DNA of 64,000 bases, from positions 1-64,000 of the forward strand of contig CAYJHH010000001.1 of the NCBI GenBank assembly GCA_964369995.1. The letters run 5' to 3'. The notes beneath the pieces are model-generated. The model was not told the DNA's origin. It did no database searches and worked only from the letters and a program-made list of their open reading frames with translations. This document shows positions 32,549-40,825 of this stretch, in pieces. Origin of the DNA: CAYJAD01 sp964369995. Its GTDB lineage: Bacteria; Desulfobacterota; Desulfovibrionia; Desulfovibrionales; Desulfovibrionaceae. Every line of letters starts with the position of its first letter. Position 1 is the first letter of the stretch. Made by a program: the position numbers and the translations under genes.

Positions 32549-32911
32549 TTAGCTCCTTACAATAACGGTTGCGGTTTTCAGGCTGGCAAGGCCAAGGGTT
32601 TTATTGGCTTCAGAGGTTGAGCCCCATTCAAGAGCCTCCCCATTGAGCACTGCGCCACGCACTAAAGCCACAGCATTTGTTGCCTTGGCCGGTACGGTTT
32701 TCACAAGCACAGCAGAAGCCGTTTGCCCTTCAGCACCGGTGAAAGGGGCATAGGCACCAGAGCTACCTTGCGCAAGCACAGTACCCATGGGCATAACCGC
32801 ATCACTGGATGTCAGGGTAATGGCCTCACGGCTGTATTCAGTGTTAATTTCAAAAATAAGCAAATCAGAAAGACTTGCACCTTTATCTACAGTTTCAGTG
32901 TATAAGCTCAT
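32549..32911 (-). CDS. head decoration protein, lambda gpD-like
   Basis: The 120-aa product is strand-rich with TSSDAVMPMGTVLAQ and GQTASAVLVKTVPA, the usual pattern of gpD-like capsid-stabilising trimers. It lies between the protease-scaffold gene and the major capsid gene as in lambda. Confidence 0.9.
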   Translation of the reverse strand: MSLYTETVDKGASLSDLLIFEINTEYSREAITLTSSDAVMPMGTVLAQGSSGAYAPFTGAEGQTASAVLVKTVPAKATNAVALVRGAVLNGEALEWGSTSEANKTLGLASLKTATVIVRS

Positions 32912-32921
32912 AACTTACTCC

Positions 32922-33344
32922 TTAGCCCTTATTTTGCACTTGGGCGGCGCGGTTTTCTGCATCAGACACCAAAGCAGATTTTCCACTTTGCGGCGTCTGT
33001 ACATTTTTAGGGTTAGCACTAAGGGCTTCAGGCGAAGCATTTTGAAGACCTGTCAAAATGGCGGACTTCGCTGTGGCTTCGCTATCTTCTTTCACAGAGG
33101 CGCTCTTTGCTGTTACCAAAGAAGGCGCAAGCACCATTATTTGCGCAGGCGTCAAACTTGCTTCCGAGCATTGCTTAAGCGCAGCATCAACACTTGCCAT
33201 GGCCTCATCACCCACACAGGCTTTGACCACGGCAAGCAAAGCGTCTTGCTCATCTTTAGCCTTGGCTGTCATATCCTGCACAGCTTCCGCTTGAATTTCT
33301 GCCAACAAATCAGGGTGATTTGCGGCTAAGGTTACTTTATCCAT
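32922..33344 (-). CDS. nested scaffold protein, Nu3-like
   Basis: Inside the protease gene and in the same frame, an ATG at 33344 follows AAAGGAGAATGTT, a near-perfect ribosome site. It would give 140 residues beginning MDKVTLAANHPDLLAEIQAE, helical and Ala-rich. Lambda makes its scaffold Nu3 in this way from gene C. Confidence 0.7.
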   Translation of the reverse strand: MDKVTLAANHPDLLAEIQAEAVQDMTAKAKDEQDALLAVVKACVGDEAMASVDAALKQCSEASLTPAQIMVLAPSLVTAKSASVKEDSEATAKSAILTGLQNASPEALSANPKNVQTPQSGKSALVSDAENRAAQVQNKG

Positions 33345-34145
33345 AACATTCTCCTTTGCTTCTTTTGAGAGCATGGTTATTGCGTGGTTTTGGTCTTGCA
33401 CAATGGCAGTCACAATCCCTAATGGCTCTGCTTCACTGGCCACAAAAAGCTGTGCTTCACCCCACAGGGCATCAGCTAAACTAAGCCCAAGGGCATTTTT
33501 TACATCTGTTTTAAAAATGGCATGTATATTTGCCACATGCTTTTGCAAATAGGTGGCGTCTTCTTCAGAAAGCGGCTTATAAGCAGAGCCTGTGGCCTTA
33601 TAAATACCTGCAGTTATATGCGTAATTTTAATGCCTATACTTTCATACAAAGAGCTGTAATCAATATGCGTTTGAATAACGCCAATACTTCCCACGCTTG
33701 CCGTTTGCGGCGCAAAAATACGGCCTGTGGCAGCGGCAAGCCAAAAGGCTGCCGATGCGCACAAACCATCTACATAGGAGGCTATAGGCTTAGGAGACTG
33801 AGCTATAAAGTCCGCCAGCTCTTTAGTGCCATGCACCACACCACCGGGGCTGTTAATAGATAGCAATATGCTTTTTACGGCGGTATCAGCATAGGCAGCC
33901 ATAAGGCTTTTGCGAATGCTGTCCTGACCAATGGAAAGACGCCTACCAGACCAAGAGGAAACCGTATCCCCTCTGGTTATGGGCAAATCAATGGGTATAA
34001 CAGCCACACCTTGTACAACGGCGTAGGCATCTTTTGATTCATTAGTGACAGAGTACAAAGCCGCTTGCTGTTCTGTTTGCACATACAAAGAGCGCAATAC
34101 TTCTTCTGCCATATCTGGGGGCAATGCCCATAGTTTATCAAGCAT
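32922..34145 (-). CDS. S49-family capsid protease with scaffold tail, lambda gpC-like
   Basis: The start at 34145 is favoured by ACGGAG seven bases upstream. The 407-aa product has an SppA-type domain: INSPGGVVHGTKEL, then GLCASAAFWLAAA with the likely catalytic Ser and ASVGSIGV. The C-terminal third is helical and Ala-rich, as scaffold proteins are. It overlaps the portal stop by 8 bases. It would cut head proteins during maturation. Confidence 0.9.
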   Translation of the reverse strand: MLDKLWALPPDMAEEVLRSLYVQTEQQAALYSVTNESKDAYAVVQGVAVIPIDLPITRGDTVSSWSGRRLSIGQDSIRKSLMAAYADTAVKSILLSINSPGGVVHGTKELADFIAQSPKPIASYVDGLCASAAFWLAAATGRIFAPQTASVGSIGVIQTHIDYSSLYESIGIKITHITAGIYKATGSAYKPLSEEDATYLQKHVANIHAIFKTDVKNALGLSLADALWGEAQLFVASEAEPLGIVTAIVQDQNHAITMLSKEAKENVMDKVTLAANHPDLLAEIQAEAVQDMTAKAKDEQDALLAVVKACVGDEAMASVDAALKQCSEASLTPAQIMVLAPSLVTAKSASVKEDSEATAKSAILTGLQNASPEALSANPKNVQTPQSGKSALVSDAENRAAQVQNKG

Positions 34146-35772
34146 CGTCATTCTCCGTATGGTTTTGCTGATGCTCACTATCTTGATCATCAGCTTCATG
34201 GGTGGCGTGGTCAGTAGTGGCAGTCTTATCTTCTTTACTGGGCAGGTCAGCCATGCGCTTGGCTTCATCCATCATAATTTCTAAGCCTTCATCAAAGTCA
34301 CCGCCACGCTCTTTCCACGCTTCGCCATAGGTCATAAGCTTATTATCCACCGCCGTAACAATGGCTGTAATTTCTTTCACAGGGTCTATGGAACCACGAG
34401 CAGGCCCCACCCAAGAAGCGGAGCACCAAAGTTTACGTGCTTCATAAAATCCCTTTTGGGCTGCCCTCGGTAACACTAAAAGATTACGCAGATAAGCTTC
34501 TTCCATGACCATCTCAAAAATGGGTTGGCAATACATGCGTGCGTACCATTGGCGATAAAAAAGATACATCTTCCACGCTTCATTGAGCGCAGCACGTGCA
34601 GAAGAATAATTGGTCTTAGAAAAGTCTTTACTTAAAGACTCATAAGGAATGCCAAGAGAGGCAGACATGGCACGCATAATGATTTCCACAAAGGAAGCGA
34701 AGTTCGCCGATGGGCGCTTGCTCTCTAAAATTTCAGGCTTCTCACCTTGCGCCCCATACAGCATAGACCCCGGTTCAATGGGTAAATAATCAGAGCGTTC
34801 TTGTCCCGTAGTATCCAAAGTTCCCGCAGAAGGGCCTGCACCAGACATATCCGCAATGCCGGGATAAGCTGCCATACCAGTAGGTGGATGTTCTGTGGCA
34901 AAAAAGATAGGAAAGGCTGCGGCAATAACTTGGGCATACAACTCATAGTCCAGCGCATCGGCTAAATGCCTAAAAAGCCGTATGCCCGTGGCGAGAGGGG
35001 AAATACCACGCACTTGCTCATCGGTATCATGTCTAAAAATATGGAATACGCCGGGTCTATGGCCAATACGAGCCGGCAAGTAGGCACACTGCGTAGAAGA
35101 AGGAGCAGACACTGAGGAGTTTAAAACAGCGCCTACTCCACCATCTTGCGGAAGGGCAATATAATACCCTTGGGCCCCGCCCTGAGAGGACATATGCACA
35201 CCGTCATAGACCAGTGGGTCAGACACATAGTCTGCAGGTGTCACCAGTCTTTGCGGTGCAAGATTTTGTATACAGAGAGAAAAAGTACGACCTTGGTTTA
35301 CACGCTCAGCCTCAGAAAGCATCACAGGCACATGCAGCATTTCACCAGTTTTGAGCAAAGTACGTAAGCCTAAATATTGCAAATCTGCAAAATGCAACTG
35401 GCTTGCATAGTGGGCTTCGCTTGTCCACTGCTTCCACACTCGCTCCATAGAACGGGCAAAAGCTCGGGACTCTTCTTTACTAATGCCCAAAAGCTCAGAA
35501 GCCGGCAAAGCTTGAGGCACAAGCCCCGTACCCACGGCATTATTGGCAATGGCATCTATGCCAGAGCGAGCCGCCCAGTCATTGGCAAAAAGGTCTTCCG
35601 TGCGCCGCTGCATAACATGGCGCTCATACTGCTCTGCATGGCGATTATAAATTTGCGGCCCGTGATACCCGGCTAAAGAACCACGATGCGCTCCGGCATC
35701 ACGGCTTGGCTGTGCCACACGGCCACTACCCACAGCAAGTGCTTGTGTTCTTTTGCGTGCCACACCTTTCAT
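34138..35772 (-). CDS. portal protein, lambda gpB family
   Basis: The 544-aa product shows RTEDLFANDWAARSGIDAIA near the N-terminus, HIFRHDTDEQVRGISPLA in the middle and FSKTNYSSARAALNEAW later, all patterns of lambda-type portals. It forms the dodecameric DNA channel. Its ATG overlaps the stop of the gpW-like gene (ATGA). Confidence 0.95.
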   Translation of the reverse strand: MKGVARKRTQALAVGSGRVAQPSRDAGAHRGSLAGYHGPQIYNRHAEQYERHVMQRRTEDLFANDWAARSGIDAIANNAVGTGLVPQALPASELLGISKEESRAFARSMERVWKQWTSEAHYASQLHFADLQYLGLRTLLKTGEMLHVPVMLSEAERVNQGRTFSLCIQNLAPQRLVTPADYVSDPLVYDGVHMSSQGGAQGYYIALPQDGGVGAVLNSSVSAPSSTQCAYLPARIGHRPGVFHIFRHDTDEQVRGISPLATGIRLFRHLADALDYELYAQVIAAAFPIFFATEHPPTGMAAYPGIADMSGAGPSAGTLDTTGQERSDYLPIEPGSMLYGAQGEKPEILESKRPSANFASFVEIIMRAMSASLGIPYESLSKDFSKTNYSSARAALNEAWKMYLFYRQWYARMYCQPIFEMVMEEAYLRNLLVLPRAAQKGFYEARKLWCSASWVGPARGSIDPVKEITAIVTAVDNKLMTYGEAWKERGGDFDEGLEIMMDEAKRMADLPSKEDKTATTDHATHEADDQDSEHQQNHTENDDA

Positions 35773-35993
35773 CGTATCACCAAGGCTCTACGCATCTGCA
35801 AGGACGAACCATGCTCAAGAGCACGAAGCTCCCTGCCTAAATAATCTAACTGCTCACGAATTTGAGGGAGGTCTTGGCGTGTAAGACTACGCCCACCTAT
35901 GGTGTATGATTTACCCATAGATGCAGCTTTATAGGCAGCCTTCCAATCGGCTAAAGATGAGTGGAGTTCTTCCTTTGTCCATATGTTAGTCAT
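35769..35993 (-). CDS. gpW/DUF6148-like head-tail connector
   Basis: The 74-aa product from the ATG at 35993 carries WKAAYKAASMGKSYTIGGRS and LTRQDLPQIREQLDYL, the pattern of small gpW or DUF6148 connectors encoded directly before the portal. Another Met codon lies six codons upstream. Confidence 0.8.
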   Translation of the reverse strand: MTNIWTKEELHSSLADWKAAYKAASMGKSYTIGGRSLTRQDLPQIREQLDYLGRELRALEHGSSLQMRRALVIR

Positions 35994-36139
35994 AGAACTA
36001 TCAATTAGCACAGAGGAAAAGCTTTGTCGTGGAACAGGTGGAATACATGGAACAGGTAGAATATGTGGACAAAAAATTTATTTTTTTATATTCATTACTT
36101 TGTCATCGTTATTTAAGTTAGATTTCAGGAGTTTTCATA

Positions 36140-37177
36140 ATGAAGAAAAAAAATATTTGCCGCAAACAGCACTATATCCCGCAAATGTTATTAAGAGGAT
36201 TTTCAAAAGTTAATACAAAAATTTCTGTACATAAAAAAGATTCGACTTACGAGACAAACATCAAAGATACTGCTGCAATGCGAGATTTTTACTCTCCTGC
36301 AGATGACATGTCGCTAGACGATGTTCTTACTGATCATGAAGCATCATCTCTCCAAAAACATATGTCTACTTTACGAAAACTTCCTAACGACAGTGAAGTT
36401 TTTAAAAATATAGCTAGTGAAGTAATTCATTTTTTTAATATAAGAACAAAGTTTTTTAGAGATATTTTCAGCTCATTTGCAAAAGACACAGTAACATGTT
36501 TACAAGATAGCTTAACAAGAGAAGAATTTAAAAAACATACTAAATCCGGTGCAAGAGAAGCGGCTTTGCAAAATATTAGCGATTATTATGACAAAAACAA
36601 AGAAAAAATTCAAATAAATAAAAAACTTTTCTTAAAAATAGCAACAAATTACTTTGATAAAAATCCTACTATCATTGAAAAATCTTTAGATCAGACTTAT
36701 GATAATTTTAATTCAATAGTAGATCATACACTGTCTCAAATACCAAATATCGTAAAAGATGGACACACAAAAGGGCTTGCACAAGTTTATGAATCACGTA
36801 ATATTCCAGAATTTTATTCATCATTCACCTGGGTAATTAAAAAAGATACAAATTATAATTTTATACTACCTGATTGTATCGCAGTAGTAATAACAGAAGA
36901 AGGTTCTTCACCTGTTGGCTTTCAGAGCGAAGCTACGAGTTGTGTAATTTTATTTCCAATAGCAAAAGATATATTACTGGTAGGAAAAAAAGGAGATTTT
37001 AAAGTTGATATATCAAAATTTAATCACTATGCCGCAGAAAATACCAGTGAGATATTTTTCTGTCACCCACAGTTCACCCCTCCAAATGATCTTCAAGAAA
37101 TGATAGGAAATAAAATGTCTAAACTTACTTTCGATGAAGGCAAAAAAGCAGTTGAGAACTATCTCAAGAAAAAATAG
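36140..37177 (+). CDS. DUF4238 protein, inverted cargo gene
   Basis: The 345-aa product opens with CRKQHYIPQMLLRGFS, the signature of DUF4238 proteins, whose function is unknown. The gene reads opposite to the head genes on both sides, is far more AT-rich, has its own ribosome site (TTCAGGAGTTTTCATA) and is followed by a terminator-like hairpin. These are features of a moron: an added gene expressed from the lysogen. Defence against other phages is a possibility but has no direct support here. Confidence 0.8.
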   Translation: MKKKNICRKQHYIPQMLLRGFSKVNTKISVHKKDSTYETNIKDTAAMRDFYSPADDMSLDDVLTDHEASSLQKHMSTLRKLPNDSEVFKNIASEVIHFFNIRTKFFRDIFSSFAKDTVTCLQDSLTREEFKKHTKSGAREAALQNISDYYDKNKEKIQINKKLFLKIATNYFDKNPTIIEKSLDQTYDNFNSIVDHTLSQIPNIVKDGHTKGLAQVYESRNIPEFYSSFTWVIKKDTNYNFILPDCIAVVITEEGSSPVGFQSEATSCVILFPIAKDILLVGKKGDFKVDISKFNHYAAENTSEIFFCHPQFTPPNDLQEMIGNKMSKLTFDEGKKAVENYLKKK

Positions 37178-37244
37178 TGATAAATATTATAAAATTATCT
37201 TAGATCTATCTCTAAAAAGATTGGTACCTTTTGTTAAGTGAGCA

Positions 37245-37291
37245 AATGTATGAGCACCTAAGGTATAGTTTATCTTAGGCACTCATACATT
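37245..37291 (+). terminator. long hairpin after the DUF4238 gene
   Basis: AATGTATGAGCACCTAAG and CTTAGGCACTCATACATT pair at 16 of 18 positions around an 11-base loop. It probably stops the plus-strand DUF4238 transcript before it runs into the minus-strand terminase region. The right arm ends just before the HTH gene. Confidence 0.65.
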
Positions 37292-37296
37292 GACAT

Positions 37297-37476
37297 CTAG
37301 TAAACATTTTTTTTCAAATAATCCAAACATTCTGTACGACTATACCAACGGCAACGCTTACCAACACCATAAGCTTTTAAGTTCCCACTTTCCACCAGCT
37401 TATACAACATGGACTTACTGCAACCAAGCACCTCACAAGCTTGCTGCCAATTCAATCTGTCATGCAAATCCATCAT
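37297..37476 (-). CDS. small excisionase-type HTH protein
   Basis: The ATG at 37476 (or 37473) follows GGGAGGTAAT. The 59-aa product, with LNWQQACEVLGCSKSMLYKL and CRWYSRTECLDYLKK, is an AlpA/Xis-type winged HTH. It is one base after the terminase stop and now separated from gpW by the DUF4238 insertion. It may act in packaging or late regulation. Confidence 0.75.
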   Translation of the reverse strand: MMDLHDRLNWQQACEVLGCSKSMLYKLVESGNLKAYGVGKRCRWYSRTECLDYLKKNVY

Positions 37477-37477
37477 A

Positions 37478-39484
37478 TTACCTCCCAAACCTATTTATGG
37501 AATTTCCTCGCAAAGCTTGCTGTTGCCTACGAGTATCTATTTTTTTCGTGTTTTGCTCTTGCCCCGTTGGCGTGGCAATCTTACGCACATCTAAAATATA
37601 CGCCAAAGCAAGAGCCATCACCTCACAATCCCAGTAGTGATTAGGGCGCCGTTTTGGGTTAATCCAATTTTGCTTTGCGTCATCCCATACTTCTACGCAC
37701 ATTTCCCTGGCATATTGCTCAAGCTCCCCTGCTCCATTGCTATGTAAATGAAAAGCCCCTGGATCATCAGGCATGATGCTAAGCTTATGCGACAAGTCAG
37801 ACTTAAAGAACTTGGTATCGCAGCGCCATAGATTAAGCCCACCCGGTATTTTCACCTTATTACCCCGCACATCAGGGTAATATTCTTGCGGTGACGGCGT
37901 GTAAGGCTGCGTCATGGAATGCACACCTTGCCAAGGGAAAGCCCTTCCACGATGTTTAATAGACCATGCATACACCGACTTGGTACGCCGTCCCATGGCG
38001 TCAATCATACAAGCACGCACTTTATGCTCACGCCCATCAGCGTCTCGGTACACATTTTTCCAAAGCACTTCATTAAGCGCAGCGAAAGATGGTACAATGC
38101 CAGATTGCACAAGCCAGCTTTCCTCCATATCCCCAAAGCCAAAAGCACGAATCACATAACGAAAATGCCCTTTCTCTTCATTTTCTCCTTGCGTATCCAC
38201 ACCAGCAAGCAAACATGCCACTCGTGGCAAGCCCTCACGCATACTTGGTACAGCGCCACGTGGCCTATCGTCACAAAGATAAAGAATAGCGTCTTCTGAG
38301 CGCAGCGCATATTCTTCTTGCCATGGCTCCGCACAATACTGGTTAGAAAATTCCTTCAAATCCTCAATGCGCCCGCTTTTTTTATGCTTTAAAAAAGAAC
38401 CTGCCACCTCAGATAATGACACGAAATACGAATACCAAGAGGGTAAATGAAAGCCGAGCTTCACGGAAGCATATTGGTGTAAGTGAGCAAAGAGCTCAAG
38501 ACCACTCACACGCTCCACCCAAAAACCTGCACGAACAGCTAAATCTCTATCTGCGTCAGACCAATGCGCTTTACAATGAGCGCATTCATACCAAGCTAGC
38601 CTATCCGAAGCTACTTTCTCAGGATCATTTGCTTCATCTGGCCAGCCTATATTTACAAAAATCATTTGCTGCGCAGTGCCGCACTTTTGGCAAATGGCAT
38701 GAAAATCAAAACGAGCATGAGCTTCTTCGGTGAACGCTCGCCAAATGGGGCCATCTTCCGTGGTAGGCGTAGACAGCTTGAAAATAAAACGCCGTGACTT
38801 CCATGTGGTGGTACGCTTTTCTGCCAAAGATTCAGAAGACGCTTCTTTTTTAGGATTCTGATATTTATCAAGCTCATCCAAAATCAGAATACGAATGGGC
38901 TTGTTGCCAAGACGTGATACCGAGCCTGACCAACCAAGATAAATGGGCATATGCTTAAGGTTAATACGAATGCTTGAAGCATCATCTACAGAACCAGACA
39001 TATAACCACGCAGCCTTGGAGAATCCTGTATCATGGGCAAAATTCTATCCTTGGAGTTTTCCTTGGCTGTAAGTTCATCAGGAAAAACCACCATGGCAGG
39101 CCCTGGTGACATCTCAATCATTTGCCCAAGAATATTAAGGCCGGCTTCAGATCCACCAGTTTGCGGTGTTTTACAAAGTATCACCACCTGCACACCGGGA
39201 AACCTTGCCGCATCCATAATCCCCGTAAGATAAGGCGTAAATAAATTTTGCCATCTACCGGGTAAAGACGACATGCGCACCACACGCCTTTTCTCTGCCC
39301 ACACTGAAGGCGTGAGGTACTTTTGCCTGCGCAGCACCACTCGTTCAGGCGCAGAAAAGCTAAAACTATACCCTAACCCTAAAGCTCGGCGCATAGTTTG
39401 TGGCAGCCAAGCGAGCACATCCTTTACCACAATGCGCTCGCTTTTTTCCCCCTTATTTTGTGTCAGAATCGACACTGTCGTCAT
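37478..39484 (-). CDS. terminase large subunit, GpA family
   Basis: About 668 residues from the ATG at 39484; a start six codons upstream is possible. The ATPase part has CKTPQTGGSEAGLN in the Walker A position and IRILILDELDKY as Walker B. The nuclease part follows with ACLLAGVDTQGEN and a C-terminal DCEVMALALAY. GpA-type terminases cut and pump DNA in cos or pac phages. It overlaps the small-subunit gene. Confidence 0.95.
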   Translation of the reverse strand: MTTVSILTQNKGEKSERIVVKDVLAWLPQTMRRALGLGYSFSFSAPERVVLRRQKYLTPSVWAEKRRVVRMSSLPGRWQNLFTPYLTGIMDAARFPGVQVVILCKTPQTGGSEAGLNILGQMIEMSPGPAMVVFPDELTAKENSKDRILPMIQDSPRLRGYMSGSVDDASSIRINLKHMPIYLGWSGSVSRLGNKPIRILILDELDKYQNPKKEASSESLAEKRTTTWKSRRFIFKLSTPTTEDGPIWRAFTEEAHARFDFHAICQKCGTAQQMIFVNIGWPDEANDPEKVASDRLAWYECAHCKAHWSDADRDLAVRAGFWVERVSGLELFAHLHQYASVKLGFHLPSWYSYFVSLSEVAGSFLKHKKSGRIEDLKEFSNQYCAEPWQEEYALRSEDAILYLCDDRPRGAVPSMREGLPRVACLLAGVDTQGENEEKGHFRYVIRAFGFGDMEESWLVQSGIVPSFAALNEVLWKNVYRDADGREHKVRACMIDAMGRRTKSVYAWSIKHRGRAFPWQGVHSMTQPYTPSPQEYYPDVRGNKVKIPGGLNLWRCDTKFFKSDLSHKLSIMPDDPGAFHLHSNGAGELEQYAREMCVEVWDDAKQNWINPKRRPNHYWDCEVMALALAYILDVRKIATPTGQEQNTKKIDTRRQQQALRGNSINRFGR

Positions 39485-40232
39485 GGTCTTCAAGACTTGC
39501 ATCTAAAGTCACCTCAATTTCCATGGGCTGTGCATATCGGTTGCAACAATCATCCACAACACTATCTGCAATACCCAAAAAATGATGCGCAAGCTTTGGC
39601 TCTCCGCCCACAGCCTGTATAAACTCCAGCGCTCTAGCTTCCATGGCAGTTTTTAATGCTGCGTTAAAAGCTACAGCTCGTGCCGCCAACTCCTGATCCA
39701 CAATGTCACGAGCTATGAGCTTGCCCTCTGCCACCGCCACTGCCAATTCTTTGCGCCGTGCGTCAGCTTCTTTGATACGAATATCCGCTTCATCTTTACG
39801 CCGCTGCGCATCCCATACTTCTCGGGTCACATGCTCAGGCGTTTCCACCATAGGGAGCGTGGTGGCATATTTATCCACCTCACGCCTATTAAAACCGCCC
39901 GCCTTATCACGCCTGAGCAAACCTTTTTTTATATCTTGATACAGCTTTGCTTGCTTTACCTTGCGCCCAAGTTCGTTTTGAATATATAAAAGTACATCTT
40001 TAACACCTTTTAAATTGCTTTGTATAACCTCTGTAGTCATTTCTGCGTCCTCCAGCATCTTTGAGACACGCTGGAGCGCTGCAAGATTTGCGTTGGACGG
40101 CTCCTCAGAAACAGCTTTTTTTGCCATTTCCTTAGCCTTTATCAAAACAGGAATATCCGTACCCTTGCTTTGTTTGAGCAAGGCATCAATCATTGCAGCA
40201 CGTCCGGTGCCATTATTGTCTTGATTGTTCAC
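39453..40232 (-). CDS. terminase small subunit, Nu1-like
   Basis: The 259-aa product has a long N-terminal helical region, a DNA-binding segment (QAKLYQDIKKGLLRRDKAGG and FNRREVDKYA) and a charged coiled coil (KDEADIRIKEADARRKEL). This pattern is found in Nu1-type small subunits that bind the packaging start. It precedes and overlaps the large subunit gene. Confidence 0.85.
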   Translation of the reverse strand: MNNQDNNGTGRAAMIDALLKQSKGTDIPVLIKAKEMAKKAVSEEPSNANLAALQRVSKMLEDAEMTTEVIQSNLKGVKDVLLYIQNELGRKVKQAKLYQDIKKGLLRRDKAGGFNRREVDKYATTLPMVETPEHVTREVWDAQRRKDEADIRIKEADARRKELAVAVAEGKLIARDIVDQELAARAVAFNAALKTAMEARALEFIQAVGGEPKLAHHFLGIADSVVDDCCNRYAQPMEIEVTLDASLEDHDDSVDSDTK

Positions 40233-40350
40233 GGTATCTCCTACTTCACTTGAAATTTACTACACATAGGGCCTCTCTTGACTAAATATTGCAACAGAAG
40301 CTATTCTCCAACTTGGTTCTGGGGTTGAGGAACAGCTCAGCCACTACCAA

Positions 40351-40374
40351 GGGGCGGTATGCCAGTACCGCCCC
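40351..40374. terminator. GC-rich 9-bp hairpin before the terminase genes
   Basis: GGGGCGGTA and TACCGCCCC pair perfectly around TGCCAG. T follow on the plus-strand side (GCTTTT), so it is a terminator only in the plus direction; on the coding strand it may shape the mRNA between the 148-aa gene and terS. The 40233-40378 interval has no gene. Confidence 0.5.
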
Positions 40375-40378
40375 GCTT

Positions 40379-40825
40379 TTATTTCTTGCGCATTATCACA
40401 TCATCACAGGGAACAAACACCACTCCTTTTTTTATGAGAAACACTGCTATATGCCACCGACCATCGCTTGCAAGAATGGGCGGGGAAGATGTCCACGTGC
40501 CTTCATAGCGTGGGAATCCATAGACATCATCCCCCACATACACGCTGACTCGCATCTTATCTTGCAGCTCCGGCCTGGCAATGGCGGCAACGTCATCCTC
40601 AAGAGCCATATTTGCAATAAGACTTGCAAGGCCAATTTTATCAAACAACTGAAAGTTACCCTCTGCATCCATAAGCCAGCGTCTTGCCATACGAACTCTA
40701 TACAAACCCTCACCACCGCCAAACAAGCTTGCTTTTGCAATCTCAAAGCGCACTCTTTTAGCGCCCATTCTGACACTAAAAGAGCCGCAAAAAATGCGCT
40801 TATTTGTGTCACTTTTGGCACTCAT
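40379..40825 (-). CDS. hypothetical phage protein, 148 aa
   Basis: The ATG overlaps the methylase stop (ATGA). The product has a basic N-terminal half (VRMGAKRVRFEIAKA) and a strand-rich C-terminus (VSVYVGDDVYGFPRYEGTW). No family is recognised. It lies between the DNA methylase and the terminase genes, so a role in DNA processing is possible. Confidence 0.72.
   Translation of the reverse strand: MSAKSDTNKRIFCGSFSVRMGAKRVRFEIAKASLFGGGEGLYRVRMARRWLMDAEGNFQLFDKIGLASLIANMALEDDVAAIARPELQDKMRVSVYVGDDVYGFPRYEGTWTSSPPILASDGRWHIAVFLIKKGVVFVPCDDVIMRKK

Noticed and set aside
40233..40378. Possible cos site near the terminase genes
   Set aside because: A GC-rich hairpin is present, but no symmetric nicking site or repeated terminase-binding elements could be recognised by eye.
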